Source of the DNA: JAIUZI01 sp041594355
GTDB lineage: Bacteria; Pseudomonadota; Alphaproteobacteria; Rhodobacterales; Rhodobacteraceae
DNA: 11,880 nucleotides
Direction: 5' to 3'
NCBI GenBank assembly: GCA_041594355.1
Contig: JBFHMM010000112.1
Span: 1 to 11,880, forward strand
Shown here: piece after piece, positions 1-5,973 of the stretch
How positions within the stretch are numbered: position 1 is the first letter of the stretch
Layout: the number at the start of each line of letters is the position of its first letter
Position numbers and translations under genes: made by a program
Notes under the pieces: generated by a model
What the model was told of the DNA's origin: nothing
The model's database searches: none
The model's input: the letters and a program-made list of their open reading frames with translations, nothing else

Positions 1-243
1 CGGCAGCGGCCGGGCACGGCCAAGGGGGTGATCTTTGTCACGCTGGAGGATGAGACCGGCGTGGTGAACGTGATCGTCTGGCGCAAGATCTACGAACGGT
101 TCCGCCGGGCGGTGATCTCGGGGCGGTTGCTGCGGGTGACGGGCCGGTTGCAGCGGGCCCATTCGGTGACCCATGTGATCGCCGAGGAGATCGAGGACAT
201 CTCGGCGATGCTGGACCGGTTGCTGGTGCAGGAGCGGGCGTAA
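1..243 (+). CDS. dnaE2: Error-prone DNA polymerase DnaE2 (ImuC), C-terminal fragment
   Basis: Only the last 80 residues are in the window; the reading frame is open from base 1 to the TAA at 241-243. The fragment holds the C-terminal OB-fold of the DnaE2 branch of family C polymerases: RQRPGTAKGVIFVTLEDETG at residues 1-20, then VVNVIVW, FRRAV, LLRVTGRLQR and HVIAEEIEDIS, a pattern characteristic of this family. DnaE2 is the catalytic polymerase of the SOS-induced ImuA-ImuB-DnaE2 mutasome that performs translesion synthesis. In alphaproteobacteria it is normally the last gene of an imuA-imuB-dnaE2 cassette, so those genes are expected just left of the window (inference). The replicative DnaE1 has a different C-terminus, so confusion with it is unlikely. 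Confidence 0.9.
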   Translation, partial: RQRPGTAKGVIFVTLEDETGVVNVIVWRKIYERFRRAVISGRLLRVTGRLQRAHSVTHVIAEEIEDISAMLDRLLVQERA

Positions 244-253
244 GGCCGAGGCT

Positions 254-282
254 TTGCGCGGTGCCGGGATCTGCGGTATGGT
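254..282 (+). promoter_or_regulatory. Possible sigma70-type promoter for the lipoprotein gene
   Basis: TTGCGC at 254-259 and TATGGT at 277-282 are separated by 17 nt, which fits a housekeeping promoter. Transcription would start near 289, exactly where the 12-nt repeats begin. This is assigned by eye only. Confidence 0.35.
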
Positions 283-288
283 GCCCGC

Positions 289-324
289 AAAACACGACGC
301 AAAACACGACGCAAAACACGACGC
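289..324 (+). repeat. Three perfect tandem copies of a 12-nt repeat
   Basis: AAAACACGACGC occurs three times without a mismatch at 289-300, 301-312 and 313-324. The repeat lies in the presumed 5' untranslated leader of the lipoprotein gene, 38 nt before its start codon. Because 12 is divisible by three, the frame stays open through it, and translation from the upstream ATG at 278 would read Ala-Lys-His-Asp repeats. I prefer the non-coding view because the lipoprotein signal peptide begins downstream at 362. Confidence 0.9.
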
Positions 325-361
325 AGACCACCGCATAGCGACACCGTACTGGGGCCCGGGC

Positions 362-892
362 ATGACATTGATGCGTATTTCCTTCGGCGCTTTGGCGTTG
401 TGCGCGCTTGCCGCCTGCGGCCCGTCGGTCATTGATCTGGCTGCGCTGACCGAACCGGACGTGACCCGGCAGAACCAGGTCGGGCCGCCGGGTGCGGAAC
501 CCGGCACATGCTGGGGCAAGCAGGTGACCCCGGCGGTGATCGAGACGGTCACCAACCAGGTGATGCTGCAACCGGCGCAGGTCATGGCCGACGGGACCGT
601 CACCAGCCCGGCGATCTTCAAGACCGAGACCATGCAGCAAATCGTGCAGGAGCGGCGCGAGACATGGTTCCAGACCCCCTGCGCGGAGCAGATGACACCG
701 GAGTTCATCGCCTCGGTCCAGCGGGCGCTGGCGGCGCGGTATCTGTACCGTGGTCCGGTGACCGGCGAGATGGATGCGCGCACCCGCGCCGCCGTGCGGC
801 GCTATCAGGCGCCGCAGGGGCTGGATTCGGGCATCCTGTCGCTGGCCGCCGCGCGCAAGCTGGGGCTGGTCGCGGTCAATCAGCCGGGCTGA
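362..892 (+). CDS. Lipoprotein with peptidoglycan-binding domain
   Basis: The product has 176 residues. Residues 1-18 form a lipoprotein signal peptide with lipobox LAAC, so Cys19 would be lipidated after cleavage by signal peptidase II. Residues about 118-170 match the PG_binding_1 helical fold that binds peptidoglycan: FIASVQRALAARYLYRGPVTG, split here at YL / YRGPVTG, then MDARTRAAVRRYQ and a closing LSLAAARKLGL. The middle (residues 20-115) is not recognised. The protein probably sits in the outer membrane leaflet facing the periplasm and contacts the wall. I chose the ATG at 362 because it places the signal peptide at the N-terminus and has GGGG about 7 nt upstream; ATG 371 is an equally possible start. 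An extended start at 278 would bury the signal peptide. The catalytic partner, if any, is unknown, and the domain alone does not define an enzyme. Confidence 0.8.
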   Translation: MTLMRISFGALALCALAACGPSVIDLAALTEPDVTRQNQVGPPGAEPGTCWGKQVTPAVIETVTNQVMLQPAQVMADGTVTSPAIFKTETMQQIVQERRETWFQTPCAEQMTPEFIASVQRALAARYLYRGPVTGEMDARTRAAVRRYQAPQGLDSGILSLAAARKLGLVAVNQPG

Positions 893-971
893 ATGCCCGG
901 TGCGGTTGCGGTTGTGGCTGCGGCGGTCGCGGTGCGCCGGCTATTTGCCGCCGGACCGTCCTGCCGCCGCG
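893..971. other. Convergent gap with GCGGT-rich simple sequence
   Basis: The 79 bases between the convergent lipoprotein and GST genes contain a run of GCGGT/GCGGTTG-like units at about 900-937. I see no hairpin with a T-tract that would make a convincing terminator for either gene. Confidence 0.5.
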
Positions 972-1676
972 CTATTTCGATTTGAACAGCAGTCCCTGGG
1001 CGTCCTTGCTGACCTGAACGCCGCCGCGTTTCTCCAGCGCCAGCGCGCGGCCTCTCTGGACCGCGTCGCGCTGGCCGACCGACTCGACCCAGCGGGCGAA
1101 ATGTGGCTTGTCCGAGATATCCTGCTCCTGGCGTTTCCACAGGTGCGCCCAGGGCCAGATCGCCATGTCGGCGATGGAATAGAAATCGCCGGCGACAAAC
1201 TCCCGGTCCGCCAGCTGACGGTCCAGCACGCTATAAAGCCGCCCGACCTCGGCGCGGTAGCGGTTCTTGGCATAGGGCAGGTCCTGCGGCGGATCCATCA
1301 GCGGAGCATATAACAGAAAATGGTGCGCCTGTCCGGCCATCGGGCCGACCCCGCCCATCTGCCACATCAGCCATTGGTCGACGGCGATCCGCTCGCGTTC
1401 GGTCGCGCCGCAGAACTGGCCGGTCTTGCGGGCGAGGTATTGCAGGATGGCACCGGATTCGAAAATCGAGATCGGCGCGCCGTCGAGGCCGTCGGGGTCG
1501 GTGATCGCCGGCATCCGGTTGTTGGGCGCGATCTTCAGGAATTCGGGATCGAACTGGTCGCCGGCGGTGATGTCGATAAGGTGCAGTTCGTAGGGCAGCC
1601 CCATCTCTTCGAGGGCGATGGAAATCTTCCAGCCGTTGGGCGTGGGCCAGTAATAAAGGTCGATGGCGTCGGTCAT
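972..1676 (-). CDS. Glutathione S-transferase, Nu class/YfcG-like
   Basis: The product has 234 residues, normal for a GST. Residues 1-85 form the thioredoxin-like domain: LYYWPTPNGWK contains the T-P-N-G active-site loop (residues 12-15) seen in YfcG/Ure2p-like (Nu class) GSTs, NRMPAI carries the cis-Pro (Pro56), and FESGAI (Glu73-Ser74) binds the glutathione glutamyl group. The all-helical C-terminal domain follows and includes FYSIADMAIWPW, the usual N-capping motif. Such enzymes are cytoplasmic and often show disulfide-bond reductase activity with glutathione; the natural substrate cannot be read from sequence. The start is the ATG at 1674-1676, supported by a GGGAGG ribosome site just upstream. 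The open frame extends to 2039, but that part overlaps the divergent NTF2-like gene and lacks a matching domain. It is transcribed alone, divergent from the gene at 1776. Confidence 0.92.
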   Translation of the reverse strand: MTDAIDLYYWPTPNGWKISIALEEMGLPYELHLIDITAGDQFDPEFLKIAPNNRMPAITDPDGLDGAPISIFESGAILQYLARKTGQFCGATERERIAVDQWLMWQMGGVGPMAGQAHHFLLYAPLMDPPQDLPYAKNRYRAEVGRLYSVLDRQLADREFVAGDFYSIADMAIWPWAHLWKRQEQDISDKPHFARWVESVGQRDAVQRGRALALEKRGGVQVSKDAQGLLFKSK

Positions 1677-1775
1677 GTCCCGCCTCCCTGTTGTTGCGGC
1701 GATCATCGCGGTTTGCGCGCGCGGGGCAAGGGGGCAAGCGGTAAACAGATCGCGATTCGGCATGAAAGGGGCGGG

Positions 1776-2066
1776 ATGAGCGACCTGGACCGTAACAAGG
1801 CGAACGTAGTGGTCTTTTACGAGAGGATGTTCAACGACTGCGATCCGCGCATGGCGGGGGAGTGGCCGGGCGAGCGGGTCGACATCAAGCGGGTCATCGC
1901 CGAGGGCGATATGGTGGTGCTGCATTGCCACCAGCACTGGCCGGGCGGCGAGGACTATGCCGGGATCGACATTTTCCGTCGCGATGACGCCGGCCGCGCG
2001 GTGGGGCACTGGGACGTGCTCCAGGTGATGCCGACGCAATCGGCCAACCCCAACGGCATGTTCTGA
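1776..2066 (+). CDS. NTF2/SnoaL-like protein with apparent internal deletion
   Basis: The product has 96 residues. The N-terminus (MSDLDRNKANVVVFYERMFN) and the C-terminal half (IKRVIAEGDMVVLHCHQHWPG, then AGIDIFR, GHWDVLQV and NPNGMF) match the SnoaL-like NTF2-fold proteins common in proteobacteria. Those proteins usually have about 130 residues. From memory of the family, the stretch between FNDCxPR and RMAxEWPG, which carries the conserved YIQHNP strand and its helix, is missing here: residues 19-32 read FNDCDPRMAGEWPG. An in-frame loss of roughly 35-40 codons would explain this. The start codon has a good site (AAAGGGGCGGG) and the frame is intact, so a short protein may still be made, but the cone-shaped fold would lack an essential part. 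No function is assigned for the intact family. Probably a decayed gene. Confidence 0.75.
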   Translation: MSDLDRNKANVVVFYERMFNDCDPRMAGEWPGERVDIKRVIAEGDMVVLHCHQHWPGGEDYAGIDIFRRDDAGRAVGHWDVLQVMPTQSANPNGMF

Positions 2067-2088
2067 ACGCGTTGACCCCCGGCTGGGT

Positions 2089-2114
2089 TGACCCCTAGCT
2101 AGGATTCTGGGTCA
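2089..2114. other. Weak inverted repeat between convergent genes
   Basis: TGACCC at 2089-2094 and GGGTCA at 2109-2114 can pair around a 14-nt loop; the stem can be extended by a few bases with a G-U pair. It lies at the 3' ends of the NTF2-like gene and the hydrolase and overlaps the hydrolase stop codon. There is no T-tract, so a terminator role is only a possibility. Confidence 0.25.
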
Positions 2115-3045
2115 GCCGCAGGCCACCGGGGCCTGCGGGCAGGGTGATGAGCCGCGACCAGCGCGGCGCAGGCGTGGCCGGCAGGCCGCGGCGCAGCGCG
2201 TCCAGTGGAAAGGCCGCGGGCCGACGCAGCAGGGCGCTGTACATCTGCAGAACGCCGGGGCGGGTGTAGGAGGACCAGTGGCAGATGCGCCGCTGGGGCG
2301 GGGCGACCGGCAGGCCGATCCGGTCGAGATGATCGAGCGTTCCGGGACAATCGAGCTGCAGCGTAACGATGCCGGGCCCGTCCAGGCCCTGGCCGATCGA
2401 CCGGTCGCCGGGCCGTGGCGGGGTGATCAGCCGTTCGAAGAGGAAGTCGAAAGGGTCGTTTTCGCGGCTGGTGATGTTGATGAGCTCGGCGCTTTGCCCC
2501 GCCGGGGTGGTCAGAGCCACGGCGGTGCGCGAGCGGTAGCAGGCACCGGTCAGCGACACGATTCGGTTGACCGCGCCGGCGGGCAGGTGGTGCAGCGCCT
2601 CAAGCGCCACCTCGGTGCCCATGGAATGGGCCACGATATGGACGGGGCGGGTGGGCGCGAGCCGGTGCAGTTCGCCGATCACACGGGCCAGCACGCGGCC
2701 GGCGTCGCGGGCGCGGGCCTGTGCCGCCCACAGCGCGCCACGGGCGTTCCAGGCAAAGGCGATGCCGAGGCCTTCACCGTCGGGGTTGTGGTGGTCGGCG
2801 GCGGGCCGGTTGGCGCCGAAGCCGAGCGGGCGCGGCCAGGCGTCGGGCTGGGCGGCGGGGTGCAGCGACAGGATATGGCGGTGCGGACAGTGGCGGGCGT
2901 GGCCGGGTTCATATTTGTAGCCGTGGATCATCACGATGACCGGACCTGGGCCGCGGCCGAGGCGGTGCAGTAGGGGCCAGGCGGGCCGGGATGTTCCATG
3001 CAGTTGCGGGCTGCTTTCGACGCTATTGATCCTGATGACCGGCAT
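2095..3045 (-). CDS. Alpha/beta-hydrolase fold protein (putative esterase/lipase-like)
   Basis: The product has 316 residues from the ATG at 3043-3045; a GTG at 3060 would add five residues. MIHGYKYEPG (HGY at 41-43) is the oxyanion-hole strand, VHIVAHSMGTE holds the nucleophile elbow with Ser141, ENDPFDFLF (Asp197 or Asp200) suits the acid, and RICHWSSYTRPG offers His256. A complete Ser-Asp-His triad is therefore visible. There is no signal peptide, so it is probably cytoplasmic. The segment at 50-90 is rich in His and Pro and may form a lid; the C-terminus after residue 275 is Arg/Pro-rich and may be disordered. The A-H-S-M-G variant occurs in many serine hydrolases and does not reveal a substrate. 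It is a single gene between two convergent or divergent neighbours, so context does not help. Confidence 0.8.
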   Translation of the reverse strand: MPVIRINSVESSPQLHGTSRPAWPLLHRLGRGPGPVIVMIHGYKYEPGHARHCPHRHILSLHPAAQPDAWPRPLGFGANRPAADHHNPDGEGLGIAFAWNARGALWAAQARARDAGRVLARVIGELHRLAPTRPVHIVAHSMGTEVALEALHHLPAGAVNRIVSLTGACYRSRTAVALTTPAGQSAELINITSRENDPFDFLFERLITPPRPGDRSIGQGLDGPGIVTLQLDCPGTLDHLDRIGLPVAPPQRRICHWSSYTRPGVLQMYSALLRRPAAFPLDALRRGLPATPAPRWSRLITLPAGPGGLRLTQNPS

Positions 3046-3204
3046 GGCTGTGCCCCACACAAGATATTGTGTCTCTGCTATGGGGCGAGGCTATGACGGC
3101 AATATGAAAGCGAGGTTAAACCTGCGTGACGGTCGGTGTTTTGGCCCCCTTGCGGGCTGCAAACGCCATTGACGCGCGCGGGGCGGAGGAGTATCAGGCG
3201 GGTT
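3046..3204. other. Divergent intergenic region before the metZ leader
   Basis: This stretch separates the hydrolase start from the metZ riboswitch. The right end holds the metZ promoter. The left part contains a short palindrome (AGGTT-A-AACCT, 3113-3123) that could be an operator or nothing. I see no credible gene in it. Confidence 0.4.
3169..3197 (+). promoter_or_regulatory. Predicted sigma70 promoter of metZ
   Basis: TTGACG at 3169-3174 and TATCAG at 3192-3197 have the optimal 17-nt spacing. The start point would fall near 3204-3205, which is the first base of the riboswitch P1 stem. That agreement supports the call. Confidence 0.6.
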
Positions 3205-3256
3205 GTGGCGATTTGTTACCGGATTGCGGGCCACGTTAAAGATTCCGCTAAAAGGT
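3205..3256 (+). ncRNA. SAM-II riboswitch (metA RNA motif)
   Basis: P1 is formed by GTGGC (3205-3209) and GCCAC (3230-3234). The loop carries the family's conserved GATTT and ACCGGATTGC (3218-3227), followed by CGTTAAA and GCTAAAAGG (3247-3255), which is the hallmark 3' strand of the SAM-II pseudoknot. In this fold the 3' strand folds back into the P1 loop and, with S-adenosylmethionine bound, becomes sequestered. SAM-II is known chiefly in alphaproteobacteria upstream of metA, metZ/metY and related methionine genes, which agrees with the metZ gene starting 72 nt downstream. High SAM should switch the gene off. The terminator and leader ORF that follow suggest how (see those entries). I read the pseudoknot pairing by eye and did not compute it. 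Confidence 0.93.
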
Positions 3257-3260
3257 CAGG

Positions 3261-3326
3261 ATGAAAGACCCCTTTCGCTTGGCCGCGTCTGGGGTTTTTT
3301 TGTGCCCGAATGGGGCCGGAGGATAA
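3261..3326 (+). CDS. Candidate 21-codon leader ORF between riboswitch and metZ
   Basis: ATG at 3261 opens 21 codons ending with TAA at 3324-3326, one base before the metZ ATG (TAAGATG). The peptide would be MKDPFRLAASGVFLCPNGAGG, split as MKDPFRLAASG and VFLCPNGAGG. AAAAGG/AGG just upstream, part of the riboswitch 3' strand, could serve as its ribosome site, so SAM binding would hide it. The terminator hairpin lies wholly inside the ORF. There is no run of Met or Cys codons, so classic codon-sensing attenuation is unlikely. It may be a chance ORF; only the arrangement is suggestive. Confidence 0.3.
   Translation: MKDPFRLAASGVFLCPNGAGG
3263..3301 (+). terminator. Intrinsic terminator downstream of the SAM-II riboswitch (attenuator)
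   Basis: GAAAGACCCC (3263-3272) pairs with GGGGTTTTTT (3291-3300) as a ten-pair stem with two G-U pairs. The 18-nt loop contains an inner CGC/GCG stem, and seven T follow from 3295. It stands between the aptamer and metZ, so it is best read as a regulated terminator. An alternative pairing exists: AAAGG (3251-3255, riboswitch 3' strand) with CCTTT (3271-3275), or GGTC (3254-3257) with GACC (3267-3270). Either uses part of the terminator's left arm. SAM binding would withdraw AAAGG into the pseudoknot and free the arm, giving termination. Confidence 0.75.
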
Positions 3327-3327
3327 G

Positions 3328-4518
3328 ATGAGCAAGACTTGGAATTCCCGTACCCGCGCCGTCCATGGCGGCATCCGCCGCAGCCAATATGGCGAAGTGT
3401 CGGAGGCGATTTTCCTGACGCAAGGCTTTGTCTATGACAGCGCCGAGGCCGCCGAGGCGCGGTTCATCGAATCGGGCGATGACGAGTTCATCTATGCCCG
3501 CTACGGCAACCCGACGGTGAAAATGTTCGAGGAGCGTATCGCCTCGCTTGAGGGGGCCGAGGATGCCTTTGCCACCGCGTCCGGCATGGCGGCGGTATCG
3601 GGCGCTCTGACCGCGATGCTGAAGGCGGGCGACCATGTGGTCTCGGCCAAGGCGCTATTCGGGTCCTGCCTCTATGTGCTGGAGGATGTTCTGACCCGGT
3701 TCGGGGTCGAGGTGACATTCGTCGACGGCACCGACATGGAGCAGTGGCGCGCGGCGGTCCGGCCCGATACCAAGGCGGTGTTTTTTGAATCGGTGTCGAA
3801 CCCAACGCTGGAAGTCGTCGACATCCGCGCGGTGTCGCAGATTGCCCATGAGGTCGGTGCGCTGGTGCTGGTCGACAACGTCTTTGCCACGCCGGTGTTC
3901 TCGGATGCTATCGCGCAGGGGGCCGACGTAGTGATCTACTCTGCCACCAAACACATCGACGGGCAGGGGCGGACGCTGGGCGGGGTGATCCTGGGCACCC
4001 GCGAGTTCATCCGCAAGACGTTGGAACCCTACATGAAGCACACCGGCGGCTCGATGAGCCCGTTTACGGCCTGGGTGATGCTGAAGGGGTTGGAAACGTT
4101 AAGCCTGCGGGTCAATGCGCAGGCGGAAAACGCGCTGTGCACCATCGAGGCGGTGCGCGAGCATCCCGCGCTGGTGCGCGCGATCTATCCCGGCCACCCG
4201 AGCCATCCGCAGCACAACCTGGCATTGGCGCAGATGGAGAAGGGCGGTACGGTGATCTCGTTGGACCTCAAGGGCGGGCAGCCGGCGGCGTTTACCTTTC
4301 TGAACGCGCTGAAGATCGGCAAGATCTCGAACAACCTGGGCGACGCCAAGACCATCGTCACCCATCCCGCGACCACCACCCATTCGCGGCTGACCGAGGA
4401 GCAGCGCGCCGAACTGGGTATCACGCCGGGGCTGGTGCGGGTGTCGATGGGGATCGAGGACACCGAAGACCTGATCGGCGACATCGGTCAGGCGCTGGAT
4501 AGCACGCTGACCGGATAG
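3328..4518 (+). CDS. metZ: O-succinylhomoserine sulfhydrylase (PLP enzyme)
   Basis: The product has 396 residues, typical of the Cys/Met metabolism PLP-dependent family. MetZ converts O-succinylhomoserine and sulfide to homocysteine, the direct sulfhydrylation route of methionine synthesis in the cytoplasm. Visible features are YARYGNPT (56-63, PLP phosphate contact from the neighbouring subunit), ATASGMAAV (82-90), VDNVFATP (182-189, Asp183 binds the pyridine nitrogen) and SATKHIDGQGR with Lys208 as the Schiff-base lysine. LGDAKTIVTHPATTTHSRL near the C-terminus is also conserved (split LGDAKTIVTHP / ATTTHSRL). The KHIDGQGR sequence and FVYDSAEAAEARF fit MetZ better than cystathionine gamma-synthase (MetB) or MetY, though substrate preference is inferred. 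The start has GGAGG at 3318-3322, five bases upstream; ATG 3310 is a less likely alternative. The SAM-II leader gives SAM feedback repression. Confidence 0.95.
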   Translation: MSKTWNSRTRAVHGGIRRSQYGEVSEAIFLTQGFVYDSAEAAEARFIESGDDEFIYARYGNPTVKMFEERIASLEGAEDAFATASGMAAVSGALTAMLKAGDHVVSAKALFGSCLYVLEDVLTRFGVEVTFVDGTDMEQWRAAVRPDTKAVFFESVSNPTLEVVDIRAVSQIAHEVGALVLVDNVFATPVFSDAIAQGADVVIYSATKHIDGQGRTLGGVILGTREFIRKTLEPYMKHTGGSMSPFTAWVMLKGLETLSLRVNAQAENALCTIEAVREHPALVRAIYPGHPSHPQHNLALAQMEKGGTVISLDLKGGQPAAFTFLNALKIGKISNNLGDAKTIVTHPATTTHSRLTEEQRAELGITPGLVRVSMGIEDTEDLIGDIGQALDSTLTG

Positions 4519-4571
4519 GGTGCGCTATGGCGGCGGGCGCCAAGAGTGATCTGGTACCGAAATTTTCGCAT

Positions 4572-4587
4572 AACAGAGTTATCTGTT
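4572..4587. promoter_or_regulatory. 16-bp palindrome in the folE2 promoter region (possible operator)
   Basis: AACAGA-GTTA-TCTGTT is a perfect inverted repeat (6-4-6) and overlaps a second one, ATAAC-AGA-GTTAT (4570-4582). It ends on a possible -35 box, TTGGAA at 4586-4591, with TATCTT at 4610-4615 after 18 nt. A repressor there would block transcription of folE2. It does not match the Zur box pattern as I know it, so the regulator is unknown. Confidence 0.4.
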
Positions 4588-4650
4588 GGAAACGAGGTGC
4601 CCGTCACCCTATCTTGAGCGGTGCGGCGGACAAGCGGAGGACGCGCAGCG

Positions 4651-5754
4651 ATGAATATTTTCAGCCGGGACATGGACCGGGCCCCGGACCGGGACGAGGC
4701 GGATGCCGCGCTCAAGCTGCTGCGGGCCTGGGCGCAATCCGCGTCCGAGACCGAGATCGCCACGCTGGACCCGGCGATTGCCCGTCTGCTGCCCGATCGC
4801 GCGGTGGCCAATTATCCGGATCTGTCGCGCAGCTATCCCGAGGAATTCACGGTCGACGCGGCCTACAAGGCCGGGTTGCCGGACCTGCAAAACGGACCCG
4901 CAAGCCTGATCCGGGGCGCCAGCCGGCAGATCCAGCACGTGGGTATTTCCAACTTTCGCCTGCCGATCCGGTTTCACACCCGCGACGGCGATGACCTGAC
5001 GCTGGAAACCAGCGTTACCGGGTCCGTCAGCCTGGAGGCCGACAAGAAGGGCATCAACATGTCCCGGATCATGCGGTCATTCTACAAGCATGCCGAGCGC
5101 ACCTTTAGCTTCGAGGTGATCGAGGCGGCGCTGGATGACTACATCAGCGATCTGGACAGTTTCGATGCGCGGATCATGATGCGGTTCTCCTTTCCCATGA
5201 AGGTGGACAGCCTGCGGTCGGGCCTGGCCGGGTACCAGTATTACGACATCGCGCTGGAACTGGTGGAGCAGGGCGGCGAGCGGCTGAAGATCCTGCATCT
5301 GGATTATGTCTACAGCTCCACCTGCCCCTGTTCGCTGGAGCTGAGCGAACATGCGCGGGCGTCGCGCGGGCAGCTGGCGACGCCGCATTCGCAGCGGTCG
5401 GTGGCGCGGGTGTCGGTGGTGCTGGATTGCGACGCGCAGTGCCTGTGGTTCGAGGACCTTATCGACGCCTGCCGCCGGGCGGTGCCGACTGAAACCCAGG
5501 TCATGGTCAAGCGCGAGGACGAACAGGCCTTTGCCGAGTTGAACGCGGCCAATCCGATTTTTGTCGAGGATGCGGTGCGGCTGTTTTGCGCGGAACTGCA
5601 GGCCGAACACCGGATCGGTGATTTCCGGGTGATAGCGAGCCACCAGGAGAGCCTGCACAGCCACGACGCGGTCAGCCTGCTGACCGAGGGGCCGACGTTC
5701 GAGCAGGCGAGTCTGGATCCGCGCCTTTTTGCCTCGCTGATTCACCACGGCTAA
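4651..5754 (+). CDS. folE2: GTP cyclohydrolase FolE2 (type IB)
   Basis: The product has 367 residues. FolE2 opens the GTP ring to give 7,8-dihydroneopterin triphosphate, the first step of folate (and queuosine-type) synthesis, and is unrelated in sequence to FolE1. Visible marks are IQHVGISNFRLP (94-105), KKGINMSRIMR (132-142), SSTCPCSLELS (222-232, with the conserved active-site/metal Cys225 and Cys227) and TPHSQRS (244-250, metal-binding His246). The C-terminal DFRVIASHQESLHSHD closes the tunnelling fold. The roughly 90-residue N-terminal extension is present in many alphaproteobacterial members. The ATG at 4651 has GGAGG at 4636-4640. A GTG at 4621 in frame is a weaker alternative. FolE2 can use other metals and replaces zinc-dependent FolE1 under zinc limitation in some bacteria; I see no clear zinc operator here. 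It stands 132 nt after metZ and probably has its own promoter. Confidence 0.95.
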   Translation: MNIFSRDMDRAPDRDEADAALKLLRAWAQSASETEIATLDPAIARLLPDRAVANYPDLSRSYPEEFTVDAAYKAGLPDLQNGPASLIRGASRQIQHVGISNFRLPIRFHTRDGDDLTLETSVTGSVSLEADKKGINMSRIMRSFYKHAERTFSFEVIEAALDDYISDLDSFDARIMMRFSFPMKVDSLRSGLAGYQYYDIALELVEQGGERLKILHLDYVYSSTCPCSLELSEHARASRGQLATPHSQRSVARVSVVLDCDAQCLWFEDLIDACRRAVPTETQVMVKREDEQAFAELNAANPIFVEDAVRLFCAELQAEHRIGDFRVIASHQESLHSHDAVSLLTEGPTFEQASLDPRLFASLIHHG

Positions 5755-5973
5755 GCGGGCGGCGGCGCGGCCCTGCCGCGGCGTTGATGCGCGGTCGTCG
5801 CGTGTTTGTTGCATCAAAACAGGGGCTTCTGGCCGAAATCAGCCGCAATTGCCGCACTGCAGCATTTTGTGCTGCGTCCGCGTGGTAATTGCGCTATACT
5901 GAGTTTTATCAAGCAGCAGGCCCCTTGTTGGCATGGTCATCATGTCCGCCGGGGTCCACGGAGGCCGCCCAAG
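5755..5973. other. Intergenic region with two inverted repeats, between folE2 and phasin-like gene
   Basis: No gene is visible here. After the folE2 stop, TTGATGC (5784-5790) and GCATCAA (5811-5817) could pair around a 20-nt loop. The larger hairpin at 5844-5893 follows, and a -10-like TATACT at 5895-5900 has no convincing -35. The promoter of the next gene probably lies here. Confidence 0.5.
5844..5893. other. Long imperfect hairpin upstream of the phasin-like gene
   Basis: CGCAATTGCCGC (5844-5855) pairs with GTGGTAATTGCG (5882-5893) as 12 continuous pairs including two G-U. After a small internal loop, GCAGCA (5859-5864) pairs with TGCTGC (5870-5875) around TTTTG. The structure ends one base before the -10-like TATACT. 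There is no T-tract after it on either strand. It may be an operator, a folE2 3' end structure or part of a small RNA; the sequence does not decide. Confidence 0.5.

Noticed and set aside
289..324. CRISPR-like or attachment-site repeat
   Set aside because: The 12-nt units are directly adjacent with no spacers and no integrase or cas gene is near.
893..971. Terminator or small RNA in the GCGGT-rich stretch
   Set aside because: Simple-sequence GC richness only; no stable stem with a T-tract can be seen.
1677..2039. N-terminal extension of the GST to 355 residues
   Set aside because: It overlaps the NTF2-like gene, has no GST homology, and a strong ribosome site supports the ATG at 1676.
3104..3172. 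Small ORF (22 codons) upstream of the metZ promoter
   Set aside because: No good ribosome site, no recognisable features, and it overlaps the promoter.
4570..4587. Zur box upstream of folE2
   Set aside because: The half-sites run ATAAC...GTTAT, opposite to the GTTAT...ATAAC arrangement I would expect for a Zur site, so no zinc regulation is claimed.
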